A stretch of 64,000 nucleotides of DNA from Pedobacter nototheniae (GCF_004335085.1 NZ_RQRS01000004.1:187305-251304); one strand, 5' to 3'. Shown: positions 31,896 to 41,721, counted from the first letter of the stretch. The notes: generated by a model not told the origin, from the sequence alone. A program made the numbers and translations.

Positions 31896-33386
31896 TTATC
31901 TAACTTCGCCCATTAGTTTTTTAACTAATTGAGAGAAGATAATTAATGCTAAACCTGCGATTAAAGAATATACAGCTAAAGATTTATAACCTTCCGTATA
32001 AGCCATTAATTTTGTTGTTAAAGATGCATTTTCAATGCTCGACATTTCAGCACCAAGTTTGCCAGCAGCTAATTGTCCGAATGCACTAAAAAGGAACCAA
32101 AGGCCCATCATCATTCCAAACATTCTTTTTGGAGATAATTTGGTAATGATTGACATACCGATTGGACCAATACATAATTCGCCCAGCGTTAACAATAAAT
32201 AAGCAAAAGTAAAAATATTTAATGAGCTAATTCCTTGCGCATTAGCGAAGAATCGTGTTGCATAAAAAACATAAAAACTCGCAGCAAGTAATATAAATCC
32301 TAAGCCAAATTTAACAACAGTATTTGGCTCTATTTTACGTTTGTACATGCCTAACCAAAGTATACCTACAATAGGACTAAAAACAATTACGAAAAATGAA
32401 TTTACGCTATTGTTAACCACATTAGGATCAATATTTAGAAAAAGTACTTTATGATCCAAATTATCTTTTGCAAATAATGAAAGTGAACCTCCGCTTTGCT
32501 CAGAAATGGCCATAAAAATAAAATAGCAAAAGATAAATACAAATGCAGCTAAAAGTTTATAACGAGCTTTTGCATCTTTAATTCTGAAGGTTTCTATTAA
32601 GAAATAAATCAAGGCAAAAACACCGATAGTATACATAAAATAGTCTGTGTATGCTGTGTTTCTTACCATGATGTAAATCAATGGAATACATAATAGTGAG
32701 CCTATGTATACTGCAAATTCCGAAAATTTTTGCGTTGTTTTTTTTAGGTGAAGGAGGGGAGAGCTACCAATTGGGCCTAAGTATTTTTTAGTAAAAATAA
32801 ATGTTCCTAATCCAAATGCCATTACAGCAGCTGCAGAAAGAAAGCATAAATTCCATGAATAATATTTTCCCAAATAAATACAAAGTGCGCCACCAGCAAA
32901 GCCACCAACATTAATACCAGCATAAAATAAGCCATAACCAGCATCTCTACGATTATCCTTTTCATGGTACAACTCACCAACCATAGATGAAATATTGGGT
33001 TTGAAAAAACCTGTACCAATAATGGATAAGGTAATACCGATGTAGAACAAATCGTGTGGAGAAAAGGCAAGAATTAAGTTTCCGATAATCATCAAGGAAC
33101 CACCCCAAAAAAGTGATTTTCTGAATCCTAAAACTTTGTCTGCAAAAATACCACCAATAAAAGTGAAAGCATAAACAAAAGCTTGTATAGCGCCATATTG
33201 CAGGTTTGATTTTTGATCTGAAAGGTGTAATTGATCCACCATAAAAAAGGCCAAAACACCACGCATGCCATAAAAACAGAAACGTTCCCACATTTCTACT
33301 AAAGATAAATACCAAAGCTGTTTAGGGTATTTACCTTCGAAATTCTGAATTTCTTCTATTGAAATTGCTTTTTCCATTGTACTCAT
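31896..33386 (-). CDS. POT-family proton-coupled peptide transporter (second copy)
   Basis: A 496-residue integral inner-membrane protein of the major facilitator superfamily. The ExxERF motif (EMWERFCFYGMR), GGIFADKVLGFRK loop and FYAGINVGG match the POT (PTR2) di- and tripeptide-proton symporters. About 12-14 transmembrane helices are visible. ATG 33386 is used; its first base is the last base of the upstream POT stop (TAATG), so translation is coupled. An internal ATG three codons later is possible. It is a diverged paralogue of the neighbouring gene. Bacteroidota often keep several POT genes, probably for different peptide sizes. Confidence 0.9.
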   Translation of the reverse strand: MSTMEKAISIEEIQNFEGKYPKQLWYLSLVEMWERFCFYGMRGVLAFFMVDQLHLSDQKSNLQYGAIQAFVYAFTFIGGIFADKVLGFRKSLFWGGSLMIIGNLILAFSPHDLFYIGITLSIIGTGFFKPNISSMVGELYHEKDNRRDAGYGLFYAGINVGGFAGGALCIYLGKYYSWNLCFLSAAAVMAFGLGTFIFTKKYLGPIGSSPLLHLKKTTQKFSEFAVYIGSLLCIPLIYIMVRNTAYTDYFMYTIGVFALIYFLIETFRIKDAKARYKLLAAFVFIFCYFIFMAISEQSGGSLSLFAKDNLDHKVLFLNIDPNVVNNSVNSFFVIVFSPIVGILWLGMYKRKIEPNTVVKFGLGFILLAASFYVFYATRFFANAQGISSLNIFTFAYLLLTLGELCIGPIGMSIITKLSPKRMFGMMMGLWFLFSAFGQLAAGKLGAEMSSIENASLTTKLMAYTEGYKSLAVYSLIAGLALIIFSQLVKKLMGEVR

Positions 33387-35155
33387 TATTTTACGCCGTG
33401 CATTAACCGTTTAATAATTGGGGTAAGCATCATAATGAATAAACCCAAACCAATAGGAATTAATGTGAAAATTAGGAAGAAGGTAGACATTGAATATTGT
33501 GCAGTAATTTTATCAATCATACCACCCATTGTACCCGCAATTTTATTTCCAATGGCGATAGCTAAGTACCAGATACCGAACATAATACCGATCATACGAC
33601 CAGGAACCAGTTTACTTACATAAGATAAACCTACTGGAGAAATAAATAACTCGCCCATGGTATGGAAGAAATAGGCCAAAATAAGCCAAATCATACTTAC
33701 GGAAGCAACTTTTGCACCTGAAGGAATTGAACTTGAACCATAAGCTAAGGCAGCGAAGCCAATACCCAATAAAATCATACCGAAACCATTTTTAACGGTT
33801 GCTGTTGGGTTGTATTTACTTTCCCAAAGTTTTGAAACAATAGGTGCACAAGAAATAATAAATAGCGAGTTTAATACACCAAACCACGTTGCAGGCACTT
33901 CTGCCTTAACATCGCTGTATTGGTTTTTAAGCATATAAATTACAATACCCCAAATAATAGCAAAACCAAGCGCTAAAATGATGTTACCTATTGCAAACTT
34001 AGCAAAGGTTTGTTTAAACAATTTTAACAATACATAAGAGATAATTGCTAATGGAATAACGGTAATTAAGGTATTTGCAACATTAAAAATAATCTTTGCG
34101 TTACCTTCTAATAATCTAGCCGTATAATCTTTAGCAAAAATGGTCATGGAACCACCAGCTTGCTCAAACGATGCCCAAAAGAAAATTGTGATGAATGCCA
34201 GTACAATTACTACAATCATTTTATCTCTAAGTTTCGGTGTGTATTGAGCAATCCTTTTAATCAGGATAAAAATAAATAAGGAAAGTGCTACAATGATGGC
34301 AAAATTATCACCTTTTAAGCTTCCAACGGAGAAATTGAAAATATTGCTTCCTGTAATTTTAGAAACCGGATCGTTTATGATCCATACTAATCCAATAACT
34401 GAGATTAATATAATAAGTACAATATCAAAAATTGAGAATGGGTTTTTCTTTGCTTCGGCAGGATCTTCGTCTTCATCAACAATTTTTTCGTTTTTAACAG
34501 GTTTTAAACCAATAGAACCGAATATGTTTTTAGTGAAATAAAATTGAAGCATCCCTACAAACATAAAAATACCTGCTAAACCAAAGCCGTAGCTCCAGCC
34601 CCAGTTAGGATTTTCGCCGATATAACCACAAAGTAACATTCCTAAAAATGCACCAGAGTTTACACCCATGTAAAATATAGTGTAAGCACCATCTTTTTTC
34701 TCCGGATGTTTTTTGTACATGTGAGATAAAATAGATGTCATGTTAGGCTTAAAAAATCCATTACCAACTACTAAAAGGCATAAGCCCAAGTACATAAAAA
34801 TTGGATTAAACTCAAAAGCCATCGACAGATGGCCCAATGTCATTAAAAATGCTCCAAGAATAACTGCCCAACGGTAACCAATTAATCTATCTGCAATATA
34901 ACCACCTAAAATTGGTGTTAGGTAAGCCAGTGAAGTATAAGAACCATAAATAGCAAGGGCGTGCTCTCTTGGCCATCCCCAGCCTGGGTTATCACCTAAA
35001 AGTGATGAAGTTAAAAACAATACCAGTAAGGCACGCATACCATAGTACGAAAATCTTTCCCACATTTCCGTAAAGAAAAGTACGAATAAGCCCGCAGGGT
35101 GGCCCAGTACTTTACTGCTAAAGAAATCGTCCTTGGTTTCAATTGTTGTTTGCAT
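33386..35155 (-). CDS. POT-family proton-coupled peptide transporter (first copy)
   Basis: A 589-residue POT (PTR2) transporter with EMWERFSYYGMR, ILGGYIADRLIGYR and FYMGVNSGAF, and about 14 membrane helices. A charged cytosolic loop (KIVDEDEDPAEAKKNP, around residue 225-240) separates the halves, which is typical of longer bacterial POT proteins. It is the promoter-proximal gene of the pair and overlaps the next start codon by one base. It should import di- and tripeptides with protons from digested protein. No terminator lies between the two genes. Confidence 0.9.
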   Translation of the reverse strand: MQTTIETKDDFFSSKVLGHPAGLFVLFFTEMWERFSYYGMRALLVLFLTSSLLGDNPGWGWPREHALAIYGSYTSLAYLTPILGGYIADRLIGYRWAVILGAFLMTLGHLSMAFEFNPIFMYLGLCLLVVGNGFFKPNMTSILSHMYKKHPEKKDGAYTIFYMGVNSGAFLGMLLCGYIGENPNWGWSYGFGLAGIFMFVGMLQFYFTKNIFGSIGLKPVKNEKIVDEDEDPAEAKKNPFSIFDIVLIILISVIGLVWIINDPVSKITGSNIFNFSVGSLKGDNFAIIVALSLFIFILIKRIAQYTPKLRDKMIVVIVLAFITIFFWASFEQAGGSMTIFAKDYTARLLEGNAKIIFNVANTLITVIPLAIISYVLLKLFKQTFAKFAIGNIILALGFAIIWGIVIYMLKNQYSDVKAEVPATWFGVLNSLFIISCAPIVSKLWESKYNPTATVKNGFGMILLGIGFAALAYGSSSIPSGAKVASVSMIWLILAYFFHTMGELFISPVGLSYVSKLVPGRMIGIMFGIWYLAIAIGNKIAGTMGGMIDKITAQYSMSTFFLIFTLIPIGLGLFIMMLTPIIKRLMHGVK

Positions 35156-35301
35156 AAAACATTTGTTGGTTTTAGTTTATGAATTCAGAATTTGTGTGTT
35201 GTTTAAGGTAGTTTTGCAAGGCGCAATATAGGCAGCGGATGGCAAACTCACAAATTTTTCGCTTATTGCTAAAGTAATGAATGAGTTATATTGTCCTTAA
35301 A

Positions 35302-36198
35302 TCAGAACTTTCTGATTGGTTTAACATTTTTTGTTGGGTCGGCATAAAGTTCATCACTAGAATTAGGATCATTTTTTAAGATCACATTTTCCTGAAATCT
35401 TAACCTTCCGCCAATAACTTTAAAGGCATCAATGTTTCCATCGCTACCATAAAAATCATATCTACCTTTCATCTCAGGATCGAAAGGTTCAAGGTGATCA
35501 AATACAATCATTCCTGCTTTCTTATCTGTTTTTAAAAGCATGGCATTTTGTTTACTGTATTCAAAAATGATCCTGTTTTTACCTTTCAACTCTTTTCCAT
35601 CGAAAACGGGAGCGCCGAAAGTTAAATTGTTTTTATCAAGGGATAAAACTTCAATTACTTTTTTGGTGGTTGTGGTAGAGTTACCCTTCCAACCTAAAAG
35701 AATATAATAAGGCAAACGGCCTGAAGAATTTACAGGTATAATTTCATAATACCTTGCTCCATACCATTTTTGATTATCGTTAATTTGATTTGCATCCGCA
35801 ATATTATCAGTTTGATCGATTAGTGGGTATAGTTTTAATTCCCCATTGCCCGTATTCATTTGGATGGTTCCATAAAATCTATAAGTGCCATTTTGTTGCT
35901 GTACGTACCAGGAAAGGATGCGGAAGGCCTGATCTGGTGATTTAATTACCGATACATTTTTAAGCGAATCAAATGGGTAATTAAAAGAATTTGGTGTTTT
36001 TAATGCCTCAACCAATTTTTTTACAAATAGGCTGTTTAAGGTTGCTTTTTGCTCATCATGCTCTGTATTAATTACCGCATTAGAAATTTTTATCAAACTA
36101 TCCTGAAAAACATTAAGCTGATTTGGTAAATTCTGTGCTTTCACGCAAAATGCCATTAGCAATGTAGGAAGTAATAAATAGAACCTGTAAACTTTCAT
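35302..36198 (-). CDS. secreted protein of unknown function
   Basis: A 298-residue exported protein with a signal peptide (MKVYRFYLLLPTLLMAFCVKAQ). The mature part is beta-rich and acidic-neutral, with no catalytic motif that I recognise. Phrases such as RILSWYVQQQNGTYRFYGTIQMN and YYILLGWKGNSTTTTKKVIEVLSL suggest a conserved Bacteroidota family of unknown role. A hairpin (36223-36242) sits 25 bases before the ATG and probably ends the thiolase transcript, so this gene likely has its own promoter or is reached by readthrough. Confidence 0.7.
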   Translation of the reverse strand: MKVYRFYLLLPTLLMAFCVKAQNLPNQLNVFQDSLIKISNAVINTEHDEQKATLNSLFVKKLVEALKTPNSFNYPFDSLKNVSVIKSPDQAFRILSWYVQQQNGTYRFYGTIQMNTGNGELKLYPLIDQTDNIADANQINDNQKWYGARYYEIIPVNSSGRLPYYILLGWKGNSTTTTKKVIEVLSLDKNNLTFGAPVFDGKELKGKNRIIFEYSKQNAMLLKTDKKAGMIVFDHLEPFDPEMKGRYDFYGSDGNIDAFKVIGGRLRFQENVILKNDPNSSDELYADPTKNVKPIRKF

Positions 36199-36222
36199 TT
36201 TAATAAATCTATTGATAAAAGA

Positions 36223-36242
36223 GGGCCGTTTTTTAACGGCCC
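36223..36242 (-). terminator. hairpin after the thiolase gene
   Basis: GGGCCGTT and AACGGCCC form an 8-bp GC-rich stem around TTTT. On the minus strand a partial T run follows (CTCTTTTATC). It is 47 bases downstream of the thiolase stop and 25 bases before the next ATG. Confidence 0.65.
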
Positions 36243-36288
36243 GTAGAGTTAAATTAAATAGGTAATATAAATTTATCTTATTGTAATT

Positions 36289-37464
36289 TTATAATTTTTC
36301 GATTACCAAAGCACTAGCACCGCCACCGCCATTGCAAATTCCGGCAACACCGATTTTACCATTATTTTGATTTAAAACCGATAATAATGTAACCACAATC
36401 CTTGCGCCTGATGCACCGAGTGGATGACCTAACGCTACTGCACCTCCGTTAACATTAACCTGGTTTTCTTGTAAATCTAATTTTTGATTATTTGCGATTG
36501 AAACTACGGAGAAAGCTTCGTTAATTTCGAAGAAATCTACATCTTTAATATTCACATTAGCTCTATGTAAAGCCAAAGGAATAGCTTTTGATGGGGCTGT
36601 AGTAAACCACTCTGGTGCCTGTTGAGCATCAGCATAGCCTAAAACTTTGGCTAAAGGTTTAATGCCTAGTTCTTTTGCTTTATCTGCACTCATTAAAACT
36701 AATGCTGCTGCTCCATCATTTAATGTTGAAGCATTTGCTGCTGTAACAGTTCCATCCTTTTTAAATACAGGTTTTAATGTTGGTATTTTATCAAATTTTA
36801 CCGCAGTTGGTTCATCATCAGTGTTTAATAATGTGATTTCTCCTTTACGATCTTTAATTTCTACTGCTATAATTTCTTCAGAAAATTTACCAGCATTTTG
36901 TGCGGCTTGAGCTCTTTTATAGGATTCTATTGCAAAATTATCTTGTTCCTCGCGACTGATATTACATTCTGATGCACATAATTCGGCAGCAGAACCCATA
37001 TGATAATCATTGTAAACATCCCACAACCCATCTTTTACCAACCCATCTGTTATTTGTCCGTGTCCTAATCGATATCCATTTCTGGCTTTATCCAAATAAT
37101 AAGGAACATTACTCATGCTTTCCATTCCACCTGCAACAACAATATCCTGATCGCCGTTTACAATGCTTTGAGCAGCTAACATAATAGCCTTAGTGCCCGA
37201 AGCACATACTTTATTAATAGTTGTGGCAGGTAAATCTGGCAATCCAGCAAACTTAGCTGCTTGTGTAGCAGGCGCCTGACCTAGATTAGCCGAAAGCACG
37301 TTGCCCATATAAACTTCTTGAATTTGTTCAGGCTTTAATCCGGCTTTTTCTACTGCGGCTTTAATAGCAAAGCCACCTAGTTGAGTGGCAGAAAATGAAG
37401 ATAATGAACCTCCAAAGCTACCAATTGGCGTTCTCACAGCCGATACAATTACAACTTCTTTCAT
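36289..37464 (-). CDS. acetyl-CoA C-acetyltransferase (thiolase)
   Basis: A 391-residue thiolase, the usual family length. The active Cys87 lies in NKVCASGTKA, and His347 (GHPLGASG) and Cys377 (GICNGGGGAS) complete the catalytic set. The motif GGMESMSNVPYYL is also typical. It joins two acetyl-CoA to acetoacetyl-CoA or cleaves 3-ketoacyl-CoA in the reverse direction. Sequence suggests the short-chain (AtoB/PhaA-like) group, but a fatty-acid beta-oxidation role cannot be excluded. No other fatty-acid or ketone-body gene is next to it, so its pathway is open. Confidence 0.88.
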   Translation of the reverse strand: MKEVVIVSAVRTPIGSFGGSLSSFSATQLGGFAIKAAVEKAGLKPEQIQEVYMGNVLSANLGQAPATQAAKFAGLPDLPATTINKVCASGTKAIMLAAQSIVNGDQDIVVAGGMESMSNVPYYLDKARNGYRLGHGQITDGLVKDGLWDVYNDYHMGSAAELCASECNISREEQDNFAIESYKRAQAAQNAGKFSEEIIAVEIKDRKGEITLLNTDDEPTAVKFDKIPTLKPVFKKDGTVTAANASTLNDGAAALVLMSADKAKELGIKPLAKVLGYADAQQAPEWFTTAPSKAIPLALHRANVNIKDVDFFEINEAFSVVSIANNQKLDLQENQVNVNGGAVALGHPLGASGARIVVTLLSVLNQNNGKIGVAGICNGGGGASALVIEKL

Positions 37465-37592
37465 GTATTATTTTATTTTTTATGAATTTTTGGTTAGACC
37501 GCTAAGTTATGCATTTTTTAATATTGCATTAACGCTTAAAAGTGAATTTTAGCATTCGAATAACAGTGGCTGAAGGAGATGCATTTAAACGT

Positions 37593-37626
37593 AAAAAACA
37601 CAGGTGACTTTATTTACCTGTGTTTT
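37593..37626 (-). terminator. terminator of the SPFH-PH-Arc operon
   Basis: AAAACACAGGT (37595-37605) pairs with ACCTGTGTTTT (37616-37626). On the minus strand the stem is followed by a T run (plus-strand A at 37593-37598). It lies 18 bases after the Arc gene stop. The stem also has a T run on the plus strand, so it may work in both directions. Confidence 0.8.
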
Positions 37627-37643
37627 CTTGTCAGTTATTTAAG

Positions 37644-37811
37644 CTAGTCTTCCTTAGACTTTACTTTTTTACGAGATTTAAGTGCCTGTGTCAACAAAAA
37701 TTCAATTTGTCCGTTAGTGCTTCGAAATTCATCGGCGGCCCAAATTTCTACTTCTTTTAACAAAGCAGGACTTATCCTTAATACAAAAGCTTTTTTATCT
37801 TTCTCAGCCAT
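37644..37811 (-). CDS. Arc-type ribbon-helix-helix DNA-binding protein (55 aa)
   Basis: A 55-residue protein read from ATG 37811 to TAG 37644. Translation begins MAEKDKKAFVLRISPALLKE and continues VEIWAADEFRSTNGQIEFLL. The beta strand FVLRIS, the helix LLKEVEIWAADEF, then the turn and second helix NGQIEFLLTQALKS fit the Arc/MetJ/CopG ribbon-helix-helix fold. It probably binds DNA as a dimer through the strand residues around FVLRI. It starts 2 bases after the stop of the PH-like gene, so it is part of the SPFH operon. It may be an autoregulator or an accessory protein of unknown target. Confidence 0.82.
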   Translation of the reverse strand: MAEKDKKAFVLRISPALLKEVEIWAADEFRSTNGQIEFLLTQALKSRKKVKSKED

Positions 37812-37813
37812 CC

Positions 37814-38335
37814 TTAATTTATTGCTTGTATATTATATCTTATTTTTAAATTGATGAGGAATAATTCCAGTTCATCAACTTTATTGGAGCTGAATAACAG
37901 CTTTCTTCCATTTTTAAATTCCAATTGTAAACCTTTATTATTATCATTAAGAAGGTAAGCTTTATCCTTAAACTTAAACCAAAGTCGATTTTTAGTTCCA
38001 TAACCACCATATTCAGCAAAAGCATCATATTTTCTGATGTAAGCTTTTTCAATCTGCATCCAACTAAAAATGCTAGGTTTTATATGAAAAGGAAAATACT
38101 TGAAAGAAATCTTCTCTTGGTTAATATTTAGCGTGAGAACATTCTTTTGGATAATAAAGATAATGAGAAAAGGAAATAAAGCACCTCCAATTGGAAGGAA
38201 ATACATGTTTTTTAATTCCTGATAACTTGGTCCATTTTTATAAAAAAAGAGAATACCTAACGTTGGAATCAAAGTTGCGGCAGTTACCAGGTATAGCCAC
38301 CAAATGTTTAAGCTTTGTTTTTCCTCAAACTCCAT
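37814..38335 (-). CDS. membrane protein with PH-like C-terminal domain
   Basis: A 173-residue protein with two N-terminal transmembrane helices (about 12-31 and 46-63) and a soluble, strand-rich C-terminal half (FSWMQIEKAYIRKYDAF, LWFKFKDKAYLLNDNN) that resembles a bacterial PH-like domain. The start (MEFEEKQSLNIWWLYLVT) follows the SPFH gene stop by 4 bases. The neighbourhood suggests a partner of the SPFH protein in the membrane. Family assignment is by pattern only. Confidence 0.65.
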   Translation of the reverse strand: MEFEEKQSLNIWWLYLVTAATLIPTLGILFFYKNGPSYQELKNMYFLPIGGALFPFLIIFIIQKNVLTLNINQEKISFKYFPFHIKPSIFSWMQIEKAYIRKYDAFAEYGGYGTKNRLWFKFKDKAYLLNDNNKGLQLEFKNGRKLLFSSNKVDELELFLINLKIRYNIQAIN

Positions 38336-38339
38336 TACC

Positions 38340-39197
38340 TTAATTATATAATGTGCCGGTGTTTACCACAGGTTGAACATGTTTATCGCCACAAAGTACA
38401 ACCAGTAAATTACTAACCATAGCTGCTTTACGTTCTTCATCCAATTCAACAATTCCCTTTTGTGATAATTTTTCAAGGGCCATTTCTACCATTCCAACAG
38501 CACCTTCAACAATTAATTTACGAGCGGCAATAACAGCAGTAGCTTGTTGGCGTTGCAGCATTGCACTTGCAATTTCTGGAGCATATGCTAAGTGTGAAAT
38601 TCTAGCCTCTAAAACTTCTATTCCAGCTCTGGATAAGCGTTCATTTAATTCGTTTTCTAAAAGTTCGCTTACTTTTTCAGCACCATCTTTAAGCGTTATG
38701 CTAGTTTCTTCGCCTTCAGCATGATCGTAAGGAAAAATATTTGCCAAGTGCCTTACTGCAGCTTCGCTTTGAATGTTTACGTATTGCATATAATTTTCTA
38801 CAGAAAAAATAGCTTTGGCGGTTTCATTCACTTTCCATACTACAACGGCAGCAATTTCAATTGGATTACCGAGCTTATCGTTTACTTTAAGTTGTTGCCC
38901 GTTTAAGTTGTTTGCTCTTAAAGAAACCTTTCTTTTTGTTGTTAATGGATTAACCCAAAAAAAGCCATCGGTTTTTACGGTGCCTACATATTTACCGAAA
39001 AGGGTTAAAACTTTAGATTCGTTCGGGTTATTTATAATTAATCCCGGCAAAACCAGAAAAAAGTTGAAAGCAAGGATACAACCGCCCCAAATGAAGCTTT
39101 CTGTAACGAAACAAAAAACTGCCGCTCCCAATAATGCCAGAAACAATGCAAATGTTAAATACCCAGATGGTGGGTTAATAATTTTTTCTTGATACAT
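38340..39197 (-). CDS. SPFH/band 7 (stomatin/prohibitin-like) membrane protein
   Basis: A 285-residue protein: two hydrophobic helices (about 14-32 and 35-53), an SPFH domain (about 60-230, with [21 protein letters not shown] at the start), and a coiled-coil helix ([15 protein letters not shown]...[10 protein letters not shown]). SPFH proteins form large rings in membranes and organise microdomains or protect membrane proteins. It heads a tight operon with the PH-like protein (4-base gap) and the Arc-type protein (2-base gap). It diverges from the 7TM-HD gene at 39315. Confidence 0.85.
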   Translation of the reverse strand: MYQEKIINPPSGYLTFALFLALLGAAVFCFVTESFIWGGCILAFNFFLVLPGLIINNPNESKVLTLFGKYVGTVKTDGFFWVNPLTTKRKVSLRANNLNGQQLKVNDKLGNPIEIAAVVVWKVNETAKAIFSVENYMQYVNIQSEAAVRHLANIFPYDHAEGEETSITLKDGAEKVSELLENELNERLSRAGIEVLEARISHLAYAPEIASAMLQRQQATAVIAARKLIVEGAVGMVEMALEKLSQKGIVELDEERKAAMVSNLLVVLCGDKHVQPVVNTGTLYN

Positions 39198-39284
39198 AGT
39201 GATATTAATTTGATATCATAAAGTAAATTATAAAAATTGGTAATTGCAAACAAAACGAGTAAAATGTATATTAGATAAAAATGT

Positions 39285-39292
39285 TATTTTTG
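39285..39292 (+). promoter_or_regulatory. -7 box of the 7TM-HD gene
   Basis: TATTTTTG matches the TAnnTTTG consensus exactly. It lies 23 bases before the TTG start codon at 39315, leaving a leader of about 16 bases. No good -33 element is seen. Confidence 0.55.
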
Positions 39293-39314
39293 ACATTATC
39301 TTAAATGTACCGTT

Positions 39315-41393
39315 TTGGCTAAAATCAAGAAAAATTCCCATAAGATCCTATATCGTAAGTATTCATCCAATTTAAAATATGTGATGATGATTTTTACGGT
39401 TTTTATTATCACACTCTTTTTACCCAAACAACCACGTTTCAGGTATGAATTTGAAAAAGGGAAGGTGTGGATGAATAAAGATTTGATTTCGCCCTTCAGC
39501 TTTGCCATTCTAAAAACAAATCCTCAGGTTAGTACAGATAAAAAGAACGCTTTAAAAGATGTTTTGCCTGTTTATCAATTCGATAAAGACATTACAAATA
39601 ATTCGCTTGAAGGATTTTTAAATGAATTTGATATTAAATGGCGCTCTAAACAGCTAGAAGAGAAAGATAAAGCGCTTTACAAAGGTGAGGCTTATAAAAT
39701 TTTGCAAACCATTTATGCCAAAGGTATTATCGGTTTAAATGTAAAGCATCAAAGTACAGGTAAAAATTATGATTTTTCTTTATTGGAAAATAATGTTTCG
39801 AGACAGCGAAATACACAAGATGTTTTTACTGCAGAAACCGCTCTAAAATTCTTTAGAGATAATTTTAAGGCTACCAATCAAGTAATGAATGATTTGATTA
39901 GCAATTTGGCCGAAGATCATATTACACCAAACATTATTTTTAATGAACGCTTAACGCAAGTTATTCAAGAAAATACAGTAAGTAATGTATCTACAACAAA
40001 AGGTATGGTGCAGAAAGGCGAACTTATTGTAGCCAAAAATGATGTAATAGATGATGAAATTTATCAGAAATTAGATTCCTACAAAGCAACTTATGATGCA
40101 CAAACCAAAACAATAGGTAGTTTATCGCTAGTTTATCTTGGTCAGGTAGTGCTTGTAGGGTTTGTTTTAACCATTTTAATGTCGTTCCTTTTTCTTTTTC
40201 GTAAAGATATTTTTGCCGATAATCGTCAGCTCTCGTTAATTCTGATTGTAACCACAGGGATGTTATTGGCACTTACCTGGGCACTTAAAATGAATATCGT
40301 TAGCTTATATTATATCCCATTTTGCGTAGTACCTATCATAATTAGGATTCTTTTTGATACCCGATTGGCACTTTATCTACACATGCTGGTTATTTTAATT
40401 GCCGGATTTTTTGTTGCCAATAGCTTCGAATTTGTTTTTTATCAAGTTACAGCAGGTATGGTGGCTATATTTAGTATTAAAAATTTCGTAAAACGAGAAA
40501 GATTCCTAGTATCTGCACTATATATATTATTAGCCTATTTCGTTTCCTTCGTTGGAATAGCCCTTTTAAGAGAAGGATCATTCAGAGAAATAGAGTGGGC
40601 TAACTTTCTACCATTTGTATTTAGCGTTTTACTCTCGTTGTTAGCCTATCCATTAATATATGTGTTTGAAAGAGTATTTGGAATCACATCAGATGTTGCA
40701 CTGATAGAATTAACCAATACCAATAATAAGCTGCTTAGAGAGCTCGCTTTTAAGGCGCCAGGTACATTTCAGCACTCATTACAAGTTGCAAACCTTGCAG
40801 AAGCTGCTATCTTTAAAATTGGTGGTAATTCTGTATTGGTAAGGGCAGGGGCATTATATCATGATATTGGTAAGGTAGATAATCCGCAATATTTTATTGA
40901 AAACCAAAATACAGCCGTTAGTCCGCACGATAAACTCCCATACGAACAAAGTGCGCAGATTATTATTCAACATGTACACAAAGGAATTGAGATTTTAAGA
41001 AAGAACCAAATTCCAGAAACTATCATTGATTTTATAAGAACACACCATGGAAATACTCGAGTAGATTATTTTTATCAGTCGTTTTTGAAAAATTCTCCCG
41101 AAAAATTTGTCGATGAAAACATCTTTCGCTACCCAGGTCCCATACCTTTTAGTAAGGAAACTGGAGTGCTAATGCTCGCCGATTCTGTCGAAGCAGCCTC
41201 AAGAAGTCTCAAAAATCCCGATGCTCAGAACATAAATGACCTAGTTGAAAGGATAATTAACTACAAATTGGAACAAAATCAATTAGATAATTGCGATTTA
41301 ACATTAAAAGATATTGAAACTATCAAATTGATTTTCAAGACTATGCTGATGAGCATCTATCATGTGCGAATAGATTATCAACATTTATCATAA
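39315..41393 (+). CDS. 7TM-HD phosphohydrolase (PgpH-type), probable cyclic-di-AMP phosphodiesterase
   Basis: A 692-residue membrane enzyme. Order: a first helix (about 22-38), an extracytoplasmic domain (about 45-270), a seven-helix membrane region (about 275-455), and a cytoplasmic HD domain with His487 (TFQHSLQVANLAE) and His516-Asp517 (ALYHDIGKVDNP), then HTHHGNTRV. This is the 7TMR-HD layout; PgpH of Listeria hydrolyses c-di-AMP to pApA. The start is a TTG (39315); an ATG at 39305 is out of frame, and the next ATG is inside the first membrane helix. A role in osmotic or cell-wall control is expected from the family. Confidence 0.85.
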   Translation: MAKIKKNSHKILYRKYSSNLKYVMMIFTVFIITLFLPKQPRFRYEFEKGKVWMNKDLISPFSFAILKTNPQVSTDKKNALKDVLPVYQFDKDITNNSLEGFLNEFDIKWRSKQLEEKDKALYKGEAYKILQTIYAKGIIGLNVKHQSTGKNYDFSLLENNVSRQRNTQDVFTAETALKFFRDNFKATNQVMNDLISNLAEDHITPNIIFNERLTQVIQENTVSNVSTTKGMVQKGELIVAKNDVIDDEIYQKLDSYKATYDAQTKTIGSLSLVYLGQVVLVGFVLTILMSFLFLFRKDIFADNRQLSLILIVTTGMLLALTWALKMNIVSLYYIPFCVVPIIIRILFDTRLALYLHMLVILIAGFFVANSFEFVFYQVTAGMVAIFSIKNFVKRERFLVSALYILLAYFVSFVGIALLREGSFREIEWANFLPFVFSVLLSLLAYPLIYVFERVFGITSDVALIELTNTNNKLLRELAFKAPGTFQHSLQVANLAEAAIFKIGGNSVLVRAGALYHDIGKVDNPQYFIENQNTAVSPHDKLPYEQSAQIIIQHVHKGIEILRKNQIPETIIDFIRTHHGNTRVDYFYQSFLKNSPEKFVDENIFRYPGPIPFSKETGVLMLADSVEAASRSLKNPDAQNINDLVERIINYKLEQNQLDNCDLTLKDIETIKLIFKTMLMSIYHVRIDYQHLS

Positions 41394-41399
41394 TTTTTT

Positions 41400-41429
41400 T
41401 TTGAAAAATAGGTTGTTTTACTATATTTG
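41400..41429 (+). promoter_or_regulatory. promoter of the tRNA cluster
   Basis: TTTG (41400-41403) and TATATTTG (41422-41429) are separated by 18 bases, close to the Bacteroidota -33/-7 consensus. The start of transcription would be about 35 bases before tRNA-Ser. Confidence 0.7.
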
Positions 41430-41470
41430 CACACCCTAAAGCAAGTCGGTAGGACAAGTTTGAAGGAAAC

Positions 41471-41558
<88 letters not shown>

Positions 41559-41647
41559 AAATTAAATTGCAAAATAAATTGGTTTTAGTCATTTTAAAAT
41601 CGTTACTTTGCAATCCCTTCGAAAAAGGGATAAAAAAGATACCAGTT

Positions 41648-41721
41648 CGGGGTGTAGCGTAGCCCGGTATCGCGCCTGCTTTGGGAGCAGGAGGTCGTAG
41701 GTTCGAATCCTGCCACCCCGA
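41648..41721 (+). tRNA. tRNA-Pro (TGG anticodon), copy 1
   Basis: A 74-base tRNA with acceptor CGGGGTG/CACCCCG, discriminator A, anticodon loop TTTGGGA (TGG), and T-loop GGTTCGAATCC. CCA is not encoded. It is identical to the copy at 41771-41844. Confidence 0.95.

Noticed and set aside
35300..35317. AATCAGA/TCTGATT hairpin at the end of the secreted-protein gene
   Set aside because: Arms are AT-rich, 7 bp, and there is no T run on the minus strand.
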